Made by a program: the position numbers and the translations under genes. The notes under the pieces were generated by a model that saw only the letters and a list, made by a program, of their open reading frames with translations, was not told where the DNA came from and did no database searches. A stretch of 60,043 nt of DNA from Anaeromyxobacter terrae. Lineage in GTDB: Bacteria > Myxococcota > Myxococcia > Myxococcales > Anaeromyxobacteraceae. Numbering within the stretch: the stretch's first letter is position 1; each line of letters starts with the position of its first letter. Shown here piece after piece: positions 1-8,054 of this stretch. The stretch is taken from contig NZ_JALCYY010000033.1 of NCBI RefSeq assembly GCF_022690685.1, positions 1 to 60,043 of the forward strand. Direction: 5' to 3'.

Positions 1-786
1 CCGCCGCGCCCGCCCGCCCGCGCGCCGAGGCCGCTCCACCGGCGCGTCGCTCGCGCCCGTGCTCGCGCGCGGAGAGGTCCCGCTCTCGCGCGGTGCCCTC
101 CGCGCGGCCGCTCCCGCCGCGCCACGCGAGGTCCCGCCCGCGTCCTGCACCGCGAGCGCGGCGCGCTGCGCCATGAGGTGCGCGCGCATCAGGCGCTCGG
201 CCTCCTCGGCGTCGCCGCGGCGGAGCGCGCGCATGAGCTTGCGGTGCTCGGAGAGGGACGCCTCGAGCCGGCCCGGCACGCGGAGCTGGCGGCCGCGCAG
301 GAGCCGCAGGAACTGGCGCAGCTCGGACACCATCCGCGACAGCCACGGGTTCGCCGCGAGATCCTGCACCGCCTGGTGGAAGAGGTAGTTGAGCTCGTAG
401 TACTTGCCCACGTCGCCCGCGGCGGCGCAGCGCTCGAGCCGCTCGTGGAGCGCCTCGAGCCGGCGGACGTCGTCGGGCCCGGCCTTGCGGACCGCCTCGC
501 GCGCGCACAGCCCCTCGAGCAGCGCCATGAGCGGGAAGATCTCATCGAGGTCCTGCGGCGTGAGCTCGCCCGAGACGAAGGAGCCGCGCCGCGGCGTGAG
601 GCGCACGAGCCCCTCCGCGTGGAGCACCTTCAGCGCCTCGCGCAGCGGCGTGCGGCTGATGCCGAAGCGCTCGACCAGGGCGCGCTCGTCGATCCACGTC
701 CCCGGCGCGAGCTCGCCGGCGTAGATGAGCTGCCGCAGGCGGTCGGCGACCTCCTCGTACAGCGCGCGGTGGGCGATGCGGGTCAT
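1..786 (-). CDS. GntR-family regulator, FCD (FadR-C-terminal) type, 3' end off the left edge
   Basis: The leftward frame opens at an ATG at 786 and has no stop before base 1 (262 codons seen). Residues 5-70 form a GntR winged helix: EEVADRLRQLI, then ERFGISRTPLREALKVL, then an Arg-rich beta-wing followed by SFV. Residues 75-215 are all-helical and match the FCD ligand domain (FHQAVQDLAAN, SEHRKLMRALRRGD, EEAERLMRAHL). FCD regulators usually bind small organic acids and release DNA when loaded. After about residue 215 comes an Ala/Arg/Pro-rich tail that is unusual for the family. The gene lies 15 nt downstream of livF, so it is probably the last gene of the livKHMGF operon and controls it; the likely operator is the inverted repeat at 5419-5437. 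Confidence 0.85.
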   Translation of the reverse strand, partial: MTRIAHRALYEEVADRLRQLIYAGELAPGTWIDERALVERFGISRTPLREALKVLHAEGLVRLTPRRGSFVSGELTPQDLDEIFPLMALLEGLCAREAVRKAGPDDVRRLEALHERLERCAAAGDVGKYYELNYLFHQAVQDLAANPWLSRMVSELRQFLRLLRGRQLRVPGRLEASLSEHRKLMRALRRGDAEEAERLMRAHLMAQRAALAVQDAGGTSRGAAGAAARRAPRESGTSPRASTGASDAPVERPRRAGGRARR

Positions 787-801
787 CGGGGTCGCTCCGC
801 C

Positions 802-1518
802 TCAGATGCCGAGGTACGCCGTGCGGATCTCCGGGTTCGCGGAGAGCTCCGCGCTCGTCCCCTCGAGCCGCACGCGCCCAGTCTCGATCACGGTGCCGCG
901 CTCGGCGACCTCGAGCGCCTTGCGCAGGTTCTGCTCGACGAGCAGGACGGTGATGCCCTCGGCATGCAGGTCGGACACGGTCCGCATCACCTGGTCGACC
1001 AGGATCGGGGCGAGGCCGAGGCTCGGCTCGTCCAGCATGAGGAGCGTGGGCTCGGTCATGAGCGCCCGCCCGATGGCGCACATCTGCTGCTCGCCGCCGG
1101 AGAGGCTGCCCGCGAGCTGGCCGCTCCGCTCGGAGAGGCGCGGGAACATCGTGAACACGCGCTCGAGGTTGCGCGCGGCGTTCGCGCGCACGCGCGGGTG
1201 GTAGGCGCCGAGGTCGAGGTTCTCCCGGACGGTGAGCTGGCCCCAGAGGTCGCGCCCCTCCGGGACGAGGGCGATCCCGAGCTCCGCGCGGGCGGCGGCC
1301 GGCAGGCCCACGAGCGACTTCCCGCGGAAGTGGATGTCGCCCGCGCGCGGAGGGCGGATCCCCGAGATCGCCCGGAGCGTGGTGGTCTTGCCCGCGCCGT
1401 TCGAGCCGAGGAGCGTCACGATCTCGCCCTCGCGCACCTCGAGGCTGAGGCCGTAGAGGACCTGGATGTCCCCGTAGAACACGTCGATCGCGTCGAGGCG
1501 CAGGAGGGGCTCGCTCAC
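802..1518 (-). CDS. livF: Branched-chain amino acid-type ABC transporter ATPase LivF
   Basis: This 238-residue cytoplasmic ATPase has normal LivF length. Walker A GSNGAGKT is at residues 38-45, the ABC signature LSGGEQQ at 139-145 and Walker B LLMLDEP at 159-165, followed by the LivF-typical SLGLAP. It would pair with LivG to energise LivHM. Its ATG overlaps the livG stop in an ATGA junction, so the two are translationally coupled. Family assignment is firm; the substrate is not, since Liv-type (HAAT) importers also carry urea, amides, aromatic acids and dicarboxylates. Confidence 0.95.
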   Translation of the reverse strand: MSEPLLRLDAIDVFYGDIQVLYGLSLEVREGEIVTLLGSNGAGKTTTLRAISGIRPPRAGDIHFRGKSLVGLPAAARAELGIALVPEGRDLWGQLTVRENLDLGAYHPRVRANAARNLERVFTMFPRLSERSGQLAGSLSGGEQQMCAIGRALMTEPTLLMLDEPSLGLAPILVDQVMRTVSDLHAEGITVLLVEQNLRKALEVAERGTVIETGRVRLEGTSAELSANPEIRTAYLGI

Positions 1519-2252
1519 GCGGTCACCTCGTGGCCCTTGCCGAGGTAGGCCTCGATGACGAGCGGATCGCGGACCACCTCGCCCGGCAGGCCCTCCGAGA
1601 TCTTCTTGCCGTGGTCGAGCACCGCCACCCGGTCCGAGAGCGACATCACCGCCGGCATGACGTGCTCGATCATGATCACCGAGACCTTCCGCTCGTCGCG
1701 GATGCGCCGGATGAGCGCGGCGAGCTTCATCGCCTCGGCGGGGTTCACGCCGGCGATGACCTCGTCGAGCATGAGCACCCGCGGCGCGGTCGCGAGGGCG
1801 CGCGCGAGCTCGAGCCGCTTGCGGCCGGCGAGCGTGAGCGCGCCAGGGAGCTGGCCGGCCCGGTCCGCGAGCCCGACGAACTCGACGATCTCGGCGGCGC
1901 GCTTCTTCGGCGTGCCCTCCGCGCGCCAGCTGCCGTGGATCGCGCCGACGGCGACGTTCTCGGCGACGGTGAGGTTCGGGAACGGCCGCACGATCTGGTG
2001 CGTGCGGACGATCCCGGCGCGCACCACGCGGTGCGCGGCGTAGCCGGAGACGCGCCAGCCCTGGAGCCGGACCTCGCCCGAGGTGGGCCGCAGCGAGCCC
2101 GCGATGAGGCTGAAGAGCGTGGTCTTCCCGGCGCCGTTCGGGCCGATGACGCCGAGGATCTCGCCCTCGTGGAGCTCGAGCGTGACCCCGTCGACCGCCT
2201 TCAGGCCGCCGAAGCTCTTCGAGACCGCGTGGCAGGAGAGGAGCGGTGCCAT
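1515..2252 (-). CDS. livG: Branched-chain amino acid-type ABC transporter ATPase LivG
   Basis: The open frame continues far upstream, but the protein homologous to LivG begins at the ATG at 2252 (MAPLLSCHAVSKSFGG), giving 245 residues. Walker A GPNGAGKT is at 37-44. The signature region reads LTLAGRKRLELARAL instead of the usual LSGGQ-like sequence, a variant seen in part of the LivG family. Walker B LMLDE at 160-164 is followed by VIAGVNP. The C-terminal IEAYLG stretch is typical of LivG. It is coupled to livF by a 4-nt overlap and starts 8 nt after the livM stop. Confidence 0.93.
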   Translation of the reverse strand: MAPLLSCHAVSKSFGGLKAVDGVTLELHEGEILGVIGPNGAGKTTLFSLIAGSLRPTSGEVRLQGWRVSGYAAHRVVRAGIVRTHQIVRPFPNLTVAENVAVGAIHGSWRAEGTPKKRAAEIVEFVGLADRAGQLPGALTLAGRKRLELARALATAPRVLMLDEVIAGVNPAEAMKLAALIRRIRDERKVSVIMIEHVMPAVMSLSDRVAVLDHGKKISEGLPGEVVRDPLVIEAYLGKGHEVTA

Positions 2253-2260
2253 GGCGGCGG

Positions 2261-3244
2261 TCAGGCGAGCGACTCGCGCGGCGCGCGGCGGGTGCGCTTC
2301 CGCACGGCGCCGGCGAGGCGCAGGGCGAGCCCGGTGAGCCCGAGCGGCTCGAAGAGGATGATGAAGACGAGGAGGAGCCCGTAGAGCCCGAGGTAGAGCT
2401 GCGGATAGGAGGCGAGCAGGAACTGCCGCAGGAGCACGAACACGATCGCGCCGAGCACCGGCCCGAGGACGGTCCCCACGCCGCCGATCACCGACATGAG
2501 GACGAACGCGATCGAGCGGTCGAAGCCGAACATGTCGCCCGGCTCGATGAAGCTGAAGTACGCGGCGTACAGGCCGCCGGTGATGCCCACCACCACCGCG
2601 GACAGCGCGAAGACGAGGTCCTGGTTGAAGGTCGCGTTGACGCCCACGTCGGCCGCGGCGTCCACGTCGGCCTTGATGGCGAGGAGCTGCAGCCCGAGCG
2701 TCGAGCGGCGGATGAGGAACGACGCCGCCACCACGAGGGCGGCGAGCCCGAGCCCCCAGAAGTAGAGCCGGTCCTTCATCTCCATGTCGATCGGCAGCGA
2801 GAGGCCCGAGGAGCCGCCGGTGAAGTCCTCCCAGTACGTGAAGAGGAGCCGGGCCGCCTCGCCCACGCCGATGGTGGCGATCGAGAAGTACGGGCCGCGC
2901 AGCCGCAGCATCGGGTGCGCGCCGAGCGAGAAGACGCCGGCGGCGAGGCCACCCACGAGCCACGCGAGCGGCGCCGGCGCCGGCGGCTCCATGAGCATGA
3001 GGCGCGCCGCGACGAACCCGCCCACGCCGAACAGCGCGGCGTGGCCGAAGCTCACCTGCCCCACGAAGCCGCCCATCCAGTTCCAGGCGAGCGCGCCCGA
3101 GATCATGAGGAACGCGAGCGTGACGAGGTTCCTCGAGTAGATGGAGAGGTCGAGCGCCGCGGGCGCGACGGCGAGCGCGGCGACGACGAGGACGAACGCC
3201 GCCACCGCCCAGCGGGGCACGAGGGGAGGCCAGGAGAACGTCAT
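2261..3244 (-). CDS. livM: Branched-chain amino acid-type ABC permease LivM
   Basis: A 327-residue inner-membrane permease with about nine hydrophobic segments. The hallmark region GQVSFGHAALFGVGG near residues 60-75 and the later GGVGTVLGPVLGA loop are characteristic of LivM/LivH permeases. It would form the translocation pore with LivH. The ATG overlaps the livH stop by 4 nt (ATGA), and livG follows after 8 nt, so the whole set is one transcription unit. Confidence 0.93.
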   Translation of the reverse strand: MTFSWPPLVPRWAVAAFVLVVAALAVAPAALDLSIYSRNLVTLAFLMISGALAWNWMGGFVGQVSFGHAALFGVGGFVAARLMLMEPPAPAPLAWLVGGLAAGVFSLGAHPMLRLRGPYFSIATIGVGEAARLLFTYWEDFTGGSSGLSLPIDMEMKDRLYFWGLGLAALVVAASFLIRRSTLGLQLLAIKADVDAAADVGVNATFNQDLVFALSAVVVGITGGLYAAYFSFIEPGDMFGFDRSIAFVLMSVIGGVGTVLGPVLGAIVFVLLRQFLLASYPQLYLGLYGLLLVFIILFEPLGLTGLALRLAGAVRKRTRRAPRESLA

Positions 3245-4116
3245 CCGAGCACCCGCTGGCCGAAGAGCCCGCCCGGCCGGAACACGAGGACGAGCACGAG
3301 CATGACGAACCCGACCGCCGCCGTGAGGTAGGAGGGGAGCACCAGGATCGCGAACACCTCGACGACCGCCAGGACCAGGGCGGCGATCCCGGTCCCGAAC
3401 ACGCTGCCGAGCCCGCCGAGCACCACCACGACGAACGACTTGAGGAGCTCGCCCGACCCGAACCCCGGGTTGAACGAGAAGATCGTCGCGGAGAGGAGCC
3501 CCGCGAGGCCGGCCAGGGCCGTGCCGAGGCCGAAGGTGATCGTGTAGATGCGCTCCACGTCGATCCCCACGAGCGTGCAGCTATCGGCGTTCTGCGCCAC
3601 CGCGCGGATGGCGCGACCGAGGTACGTCCGCTTGAGCAGGAGGTGCAGGGCGACCGGGGTGACGACCGCGATCGCGAGCACGGCGAGGCGGTTCACCGAG
3701 ACGTACGAGCCGAGGAGCGGGATCGCCCGCGTCGAGTACGCCGTCCGGATCGTCTGATCGTTCCCGCTGAAGAGCAGGTACGCCGCGTTGCGGAGGACGA
3801 GCCACACGCCGAAGAGGAGCAGCAGCGACGCGGGGCCGCCGGCGGCGCCGCGCGGCAGGTGGCGCACGAGCACCCGGTACGTGACGACGCCGAGCAGGAA
3901 CGTCGCGCCCACGACGAGCGGGATCGCGAGGTAGGGGTCGAGCCCCAGCCAGCCGTGGAGGATCCAGCCCATGTAGGCGCCCACCATGATCACCCCGCCG
4001 TGGGCGAGGTTCACGACGCGCAGGACGCCGTAGATGAGGCCGAGCCCGTACGCCATGGTGGCGTAGAGCCCGGCGAGCAGCACCGCGGAGACAACGAGGT
4101 CGACGAAGCGGTCCAC
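3241..4116 (-). CDS. livH: Branched-chain amino acid-type ABC permease LivH
   Basis: A 291-residue membrane protein with about eight hydrophobic helices. Motifs include GLGLIYGVLRVVNLAHGG near residues 24-41, RAIRAVAQN in the middle loop and VVLGGLGSVFGTGIAA, all standard in LivH. Its ATG lies 4 nt downstream of the livK stop. It forms the membrane channel with LivM. Confidence 0.94.
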   Translation of the reverse strand: MDRFVDLVVSAVLLAGLYATMAYGLGLIYGVLRVVNLAHGGVIMVGAYMGWILHGWLGLDPYLAIPLVVGATFLLGVVTYRVLVRHLPRGAAGGPASLLLLFGVWLVLRNAAYLLFSGNDQTIRTAYSTRAIPLLGSYVSVNRLAVLAIAVVTPVALHLLLKRTYLGRAIRAVAQNADSCTLVGIDVERIYTITFGLGTALAGLAGLLSATIFSFNPGFGSGELLKSFVVVVLGGLGSVFGTGIAALVLAVVEVFAILVLPSYLTAAVGFVMLVLVLVFRPGGLFGQRVLG

Positions 4117-4120
4117 GGGA

Positions 4121-5386
4121 TCACTTGGCGCAGCGCGGGTTCGGGGCGACGCCGGCGGCGCTCGCGACGTCCTTCGGGAAGATGATTGGCGAGGCGCCGT
4201 CCGGCTGGTTCTGCTGCAGGACGAACGAGTTCTGCGCCTGCTGGCCGAACTCGGCCTTGAACTCGACCGTCCCGCCGGGCAGGAGCGACGGCACCTTCAT
4301 CGCCGCGAGCTTGGCGCGCACCGCCTCGCGGTCGACCTTGCCCGCCTGCTGGATGGCGGTGAACAGGACGCGCGCGCTCTCGTACGCGAGCGCCTGGAAC
4401 CACTCCGGCTCGCGCCCGCCGTACTTCGCCTTGAACGCCTTCACGAACTCCTGCGACGGGCCGGGCCTCGTCCCGAGCTGCGCGCTCCACCACACGCCGG
4501 AGAGGACGCAGTTCACGTTCTCCTGCCCGAGCGCCTGCACCGCGTCCTTCTCGCCGCCGCGCGCGCCGTAGCTCACGACCTTGTGGCACATCCCGTTCGC
4601 CACGTACTGACGGTGCATGGTGATGTAGTCGGGCAGGTGCGCGTCCACGAGGAACAGGTCCACGCCCGCGGCCTTCACCTTCCCGAGGAGCGCGCCGAAG
4701 TCGCGCGCGTTGAGCTCGAACGACTCGTCGACCAGGATCGGGTACGCGCCGCCGCTCTTCTGGGAGAAGTCGGAGATGCCCTTGCGGAAGTCCTTGCCGT
4801 GCGCGGTGTTCTCCCACACGAGCGCGATCTTCGCGGGCTTCGGCAGCTTCCCGGCCTTCTGCTGCTCGTCGATCCACTGCATCAGCGTCCCGCCGAGCAG
4901 CTCGACGGGAGAGATGAGGCCGAAGAGGTACTTGAACTTGCGCTTGTAGATCTTGGTCGCGCCGCCGCCGCCGTTCACGTACGGCACCCGGTTCTGCTCG
5001 GCGACCGTGCTCTGCGCCTCCACGAGGTGGCTCGCGTAGGTGCCGAGGAGGAAGTCCACCCGGTCGCTGTTCACGAGCCGGTCGGCGAGGCTCACCGCCG
5101 ACGCCTGGGTGCTCGTGTCGTCGAGGAGGAGGAACTGCACCGGCAGCTTCTTGCCACCGACCTCGAGGCCGCCGGCCTTGTTCACCTGCTCGAAGGCGAG
5201 GTCGTAGCCCTCCTTGAAGAACCCGCCGACGCGGGCCTCGGCGCCGGTGAGTGGCAGCGTCGCGCCGATCAGGATCTTGTCCTTGTCGGCGGCGGCCGCC
5301 GCGCCGGGCAGGGCGGCCGCCACGGCGAGGGCGGCGATCGCGAGGAGCAGCGGGGCGTACGGCCGGCGGTTGTTCCGGATGCTCAT
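4121..5386 (-). CDS. livK: Periplasmic substrate-binding protein LivK/HAAT type
   Basis: A 421-residue exported protein: basic N-terminus (MSIRNNRRPY), a hydrophobic core and an AAAA/AD cleavage region near residue 33. The mature part begins KILIGATLPLTG, the classic start of Peripla_BP_6 (Leu/Ile/Val-binding) proteins. A good ribosome-binding site (GGAGG, spacing about 6) precedes the ATG. It is the first gene of the operon livK-livH-livM-livG-livF-gntR. The ligand cannot be read from the sequence; the neighbouring acyl-CoA ligase hints at an organic acid rather than an amino acid. Confidence 0.92.
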   Translation of the reverse strand: MSIRNNRRPYAPLLLAIAALAVAAALPGAAAAADKDKILIGATLPLTGAEARVGGFFKEGYDLAFEQVNKAGGLEVGGKKLPVQFLLLDDTSTQASAVSLADRLVNSDRVDFLLGTYASHLVEAQSTVAEQNRVPYVNGGGGATKIYKRKFKYLFGLISPVELLGGTLMQWIDEQQKAGKLPKPAKIALVWENTAHGKDFRKGISDFSQKSGGAYPILVDESFELNARDFGALLGKVKAAGVDLFLVDAHLPDYITMHRQYVANGMCHKVVSYGARGGEKDAVQALGQENVNCVLSGVWWSAQLGTRPGPSQEFVKAFKAKYGGREPEWFQALAYESARVLFTAIQQAGKVDREAVRAKLAAMKVPSLLPGGTVEFKAEFGQQAQNSFVLQQNQPDGASPIIFPKDVASAAGVAPNPRCAK

Positions 5387-5418
5387 GGGCGCCTCCAGGG
5401 GCGAGGGGAGCCGCGTCT

Positions 5419-5437
5419 CCGTAATTATGGATTACGG
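5419..5437. promoter_or_regulatory. AT-rich inverted repeat in the livK / acyl-CoA ligase divergent promoter region
   Basis: Perfect 7-bp arms CCGTAAT and ATTACGG flank a 5-bp spacer TATGG. This AT-rich patch stands out in a roughly 70% GC setting, 33 bp upstream of livK and 95 bp upstream of the ligase ATG. Size and symmetry suit a dimeric regulator, most simply the GntR/FCD protein at the end of the liv operon. The role is inferred from position and symmetry only. Confidence 0.5.
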
Positions 5438-5531
5438 CTTCGCGGCAGGATGGCCCATCCGCAACGCGAAGATCCATCGGCGCCCCATCGGAGACCCGGG
5501 CGCGCCGCGGCGGGCTTTAGACTCCCGGGAC

Positions 5532-7025
5532 ATGCACCCGCTCCTCCCCGATCTCTCCGCGCGCGGCGGCCGCGTGGCGCTGCGCGTCATCGATTCCGGC
5601 GCCGGCGCCGCGAGGGACCCCGGCGCCGCCGCGCCGCGTCGCGGCGACGTGTCGTACGCCGACCTCGATCGCGCCGCGCGCGCCCACGCGGCGCGCCTCC
5701 TCGCCGACGGCGTCCGCGCGGGCGATCGCGTCGCGCTCTGGGCGACCCCAGAGCTCACGACGATCGCCGCCGTCGTCGGGAACGCCCTCGCCGGCGTGGC
5801 CACGGTGCCGCTCAACCCGGCGCTCGGCGAGGGCGAGCTCGCCCACGTGCTCGGCGATGCCGCGCCGCGTCTCGTCCTCGCGGCCGATCCCGCCCCGTTC
5901 CGCGCGCGCACGCCGGGGGTCCGCGGGGTCACGCTCGACGGCTCGCCCGCCTCGCCGCCGCCGCCGCGCCCGGACGACCCGCTCCTCGTGCTCTACACGT
6001 CGGGCACCACCGGCAAGCCGAAGGGCGCCGTCATCACGCACCGAAACGCCGCGTTCGACCTCGACGCGCTGGCCGGCGCGTGGGGGTGGACCGAGCGCGA
6101 CGTGCTCGTGCACGCGCTGCCGCTCTTCCACGTCCACGGCCTCGTCCTCGGCGTGCTCGGGGCGCTGCGCGTCGGGGCGTCGATCCTCCTCCTCCCCCGC
6201 TTCACGCCGGAGGGCGTCTGCGCGGCGATGGAGGGCGGCGGCACGATGCTCTTCGCCGTCCCGACGATGTACCACCGGCTCGCAGAGCACTGCGAGGCGA
6301 CGTCCGAGGACGCCCGGCGGCTCGCGCGCGCACGGCTCCTCGTCTCCGGGTCCGCGGCGCTGCCCGTCCGCGAGAACGACCGGCTCTTCCGGCTGTTCGG
6401 GCAGCGCGTCGTCGAGCGGTACGGCCTGACGGAGACGCTCATCATCACGGCCGCGCACCACGACGGCCCGCGCACGCCCGGCGTCGTCGGACCGCCGCTG
6501 CCCGGGCTCACGCTCCGCCTCGTGGACGACGCGCGGCGCCCGCTCGAGCCCGGCCCGGACGTCCTCGGCGAGGTGGCGGTGAAGGGTCCGACGGTGTTCG
6601 CCGGCTACCTCAACCGGCCGGACGCGACGGCCGCGGCGATGGACGCGGAGGGCTTCTTCTACACCGGCGACATCGCGGCGATCGGGCCGGGCGGCGAGGT
6701 GCGCATCGTCGGCCGGCGGGCCACCGACCTCATCAAGACCGGCGGCTACAAGGTCGGCGCGGGGGAGGTGGAGGCGGCGCTCCTCGAGCACGCCGCGGTG
6801 CGCGAGGCGGCCGTGATCGGGGTGCCCGACGAGGACCTCGGCGAGCGGATCGTCGCGTTCGTCGTCCCGGCCCCCGGCGCGGCGCCGCGGCCCGAGGAGC
6901 TCTCCGAGCACGTCGCCCGGCTCCTCGCGCCGCACAAGCGCCCGCGCGCGGTGCGGCTCGTCGAGAGCCTGCCGCGGAACGCCATGGGGAAGGTGCTGAA
7001 GAAGGAGCTCGCCGCGCTCGTCTGA
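5532..7025 (+). CDS. AMP-forming acyl-CoA synthetase, malonyl-CoA-synthetase-like
   Basis: The 497-residue protein starts at the ATG at 5532; the open frame extends upstream but overlaps the divergent promoter. P-loop YTSGTTGKPKG is at 155-165, the adenylate motif ERYGLTET ends near 302, the hinge region GRRATDLIKTGGYK lies near 394-407 and the catalytic C-terminal lysine lies in NAMGKVLKKEL near 482. LPLFHVHG near 197-204 and the short length resemble MatB/ACSF3 malonyl-CoA synthetases, which activate dicarboxylates. Such enzymes make acyl-CoA from acid, ATP and CoA. It diverges from the liv-gntR operon, and a FCD regulator beside a MatB-like ligase recalls the matR-matB arrangement. Exact substrate unknown. 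Confidence 0.85.
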   Translation: MHPLLPDLSARGGRVALRVIDSGAGAARDPGAAAPRRGDVSYADLDRAARAHAARLLADGVRAGDRVALWATPELTTIAAVVGNALAGVATVPLNPALGEGELAHVLGDAAPRLVLAADPAPFRARTPGVRGVTLDGSPASPPPPRPDDPLLVLYTSGTTGKPKGAVITHRNAAFDLDALAGAWGWTERDVLVHALPLFHVHGLVLGVLGALRVGASILLLPRFTPEGVCAAMEGGGTMLFAVPTMYHRLAEHCEATSEDARRLARARLLVSGSAALPVRENDRLFRLFGQRVVERYGLTETLIITAAHHDGPRTPGVVGPPLPGLTLRLVDDARRPLEPGPDVLGEVAVKGPTVFAGYLNRPDATAAAMDAEGFFYTGDIAAIGPGGEVRIVGRRATDLIKTGGYKVGAGEVEAALLEHAAVREAAVIGVPDEDLGERIVAFVVPAPGAAPRPEELSEHVARLLAPHKRPRAVRLVESLPRNAMGKVLKKELAALV

Positions 7026-7074
7026 CGGCGCTGCGCGCGCGCACGACGCCGGATGCGCGGCGCCAGACCGCGCG

Positions 7075-7797
7075 TCACTCCCAGATCAGGTACAGCATGC
7101 GGTGCTTGCCGATGAGATCCGCGAGCCCGGCGATGGGGTTCGTGTGCCCCGCGACGAGGTCGGGCGCGATCTCGACGGCGCGGCGCGCGATGGCCTCCGG
7201 GTCCTTCGGCTCCCGCTGGAACCGCCCGGCCACGTAGTCCGCCCCGATCTCGTAGAGCTCGAACGCCTCGTCACGCTCGAGGGCGGAGAGCCACGCCACG
7301 ATCTGCTCGCTCGTCACGTGGCGCTTCGGCCCGGCCGTGCCGATGCGGCGGATCACGGCGTGCGGGTCGGCGGTCGCGAGGAGGCCCACGAGATCCTTCT
7401 CGCCGGCGAGGCCGAAGCTGCGCTCGTAGCGGAACAGGTAGACCCCTGCCTTGCGGAACGTCGAGTGGCTGCCGGCGAGGAGCCGCTCCGCGGTGCGGGT
7501 GTCGACCGCGAAGGCACGGCCCTCGGCGAGCGGGATGGGCGCGACCTCGCTGTCCATCTGGCCGCCCTTCACGCCCACGGCGTCCTCGACGAGCTTCACC
7601 GCGGCCGCGAAGCCCTTGGGCGCGGGGAGCACGATGGGCTCCGCCTCGGCGGACGACGCCGCGGGAGCCGCCTTGGCCGTCGACGGCTCCGCTCCGGCGC
7701 CGAGCGGGACCAGCGCGAGGAGCGCGGCGGCCGCGAAGGCGCTGCAGGCGGGGGCGTTCGTGCGGACGCGGTCGAGGCAGCGGGTCGATTCCGTCAT
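7075..7797 (-). CDS. DUF4253-type protein with N-terminal export signal
   Basis: I chose the ATG at 7797 because AAGGGAG lies 5-6 nt before it; an upstream GTG at 7818 has no such site. The 240-residue product has an N-terminal hydrophobic stretch (about residues 18-35) and an Ala-rich linker, then a domain with the features of DUF4253 proteins: a region where an active or moribund D..A.I.. segment precedes SEQIVAWLSALE, an FELYEIGADYVAGRF segment, a KDPEAIARRAVEIAPDLV segment, and an end in LYLIWE, where family members end in WFFWWD-like sequence. The family has no established biochemical function. Export is inferred from the N-terminus. Confidence 0.7.
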   Translation of the reverse strand: MTESTRCLDRVRTNAPACSAFAAAALLALVPLGAGAEPSTAKAAPAASSAEAEPIVLPAPKGFAAAVKLVEDAVGVKGGQMDSEVAPIPLAEGRAFAVDTRTAERLLAGSHSTFRKAGVYLFRYERSFGLAGEKDLVGLLATADPHAVIRRIGTAGPKRHVTSEQIVAWLSALERDEAFELYEIGADYVAGRFQREPKDPEAIARRAVEIAPDLVAGHTNPIAGLADLIGKHRMLYLIWE

Positions 7798-8054
7798 GGC
7801 GGCTCCCTTTTGCCGCACGCGAACGGCCGTGCGACAGAGAGCCGCAATCTACACGCCCCGATCGGCATGATCGACTTTGCGTCGTCCGCGCACCGTGTCC
7901 CACAGCCGCGCCGGGGCCCCCGGACGGACCCGGAGGCCTCCGGCCTACCTGCGGCTCACTTGCGCGTGACGCCGAGGTCGCTCTTCGCGCCCTTCCCGAA
8001 CGTCACGAGATCCATGACGTAACTCTCGGGGACGGCCTCGGCGTCGTTGGCCGG

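Noticed and set aside
178-7237. Very long plus-strand frames over the liv operon (456 and 884 codons among others)
   Set aside because: They are antisense to well-supported liv genes or read through the ligase in a wrong frame; composition is Arg/Ala/Pro/Gly noise typical of GC-rich DNA.
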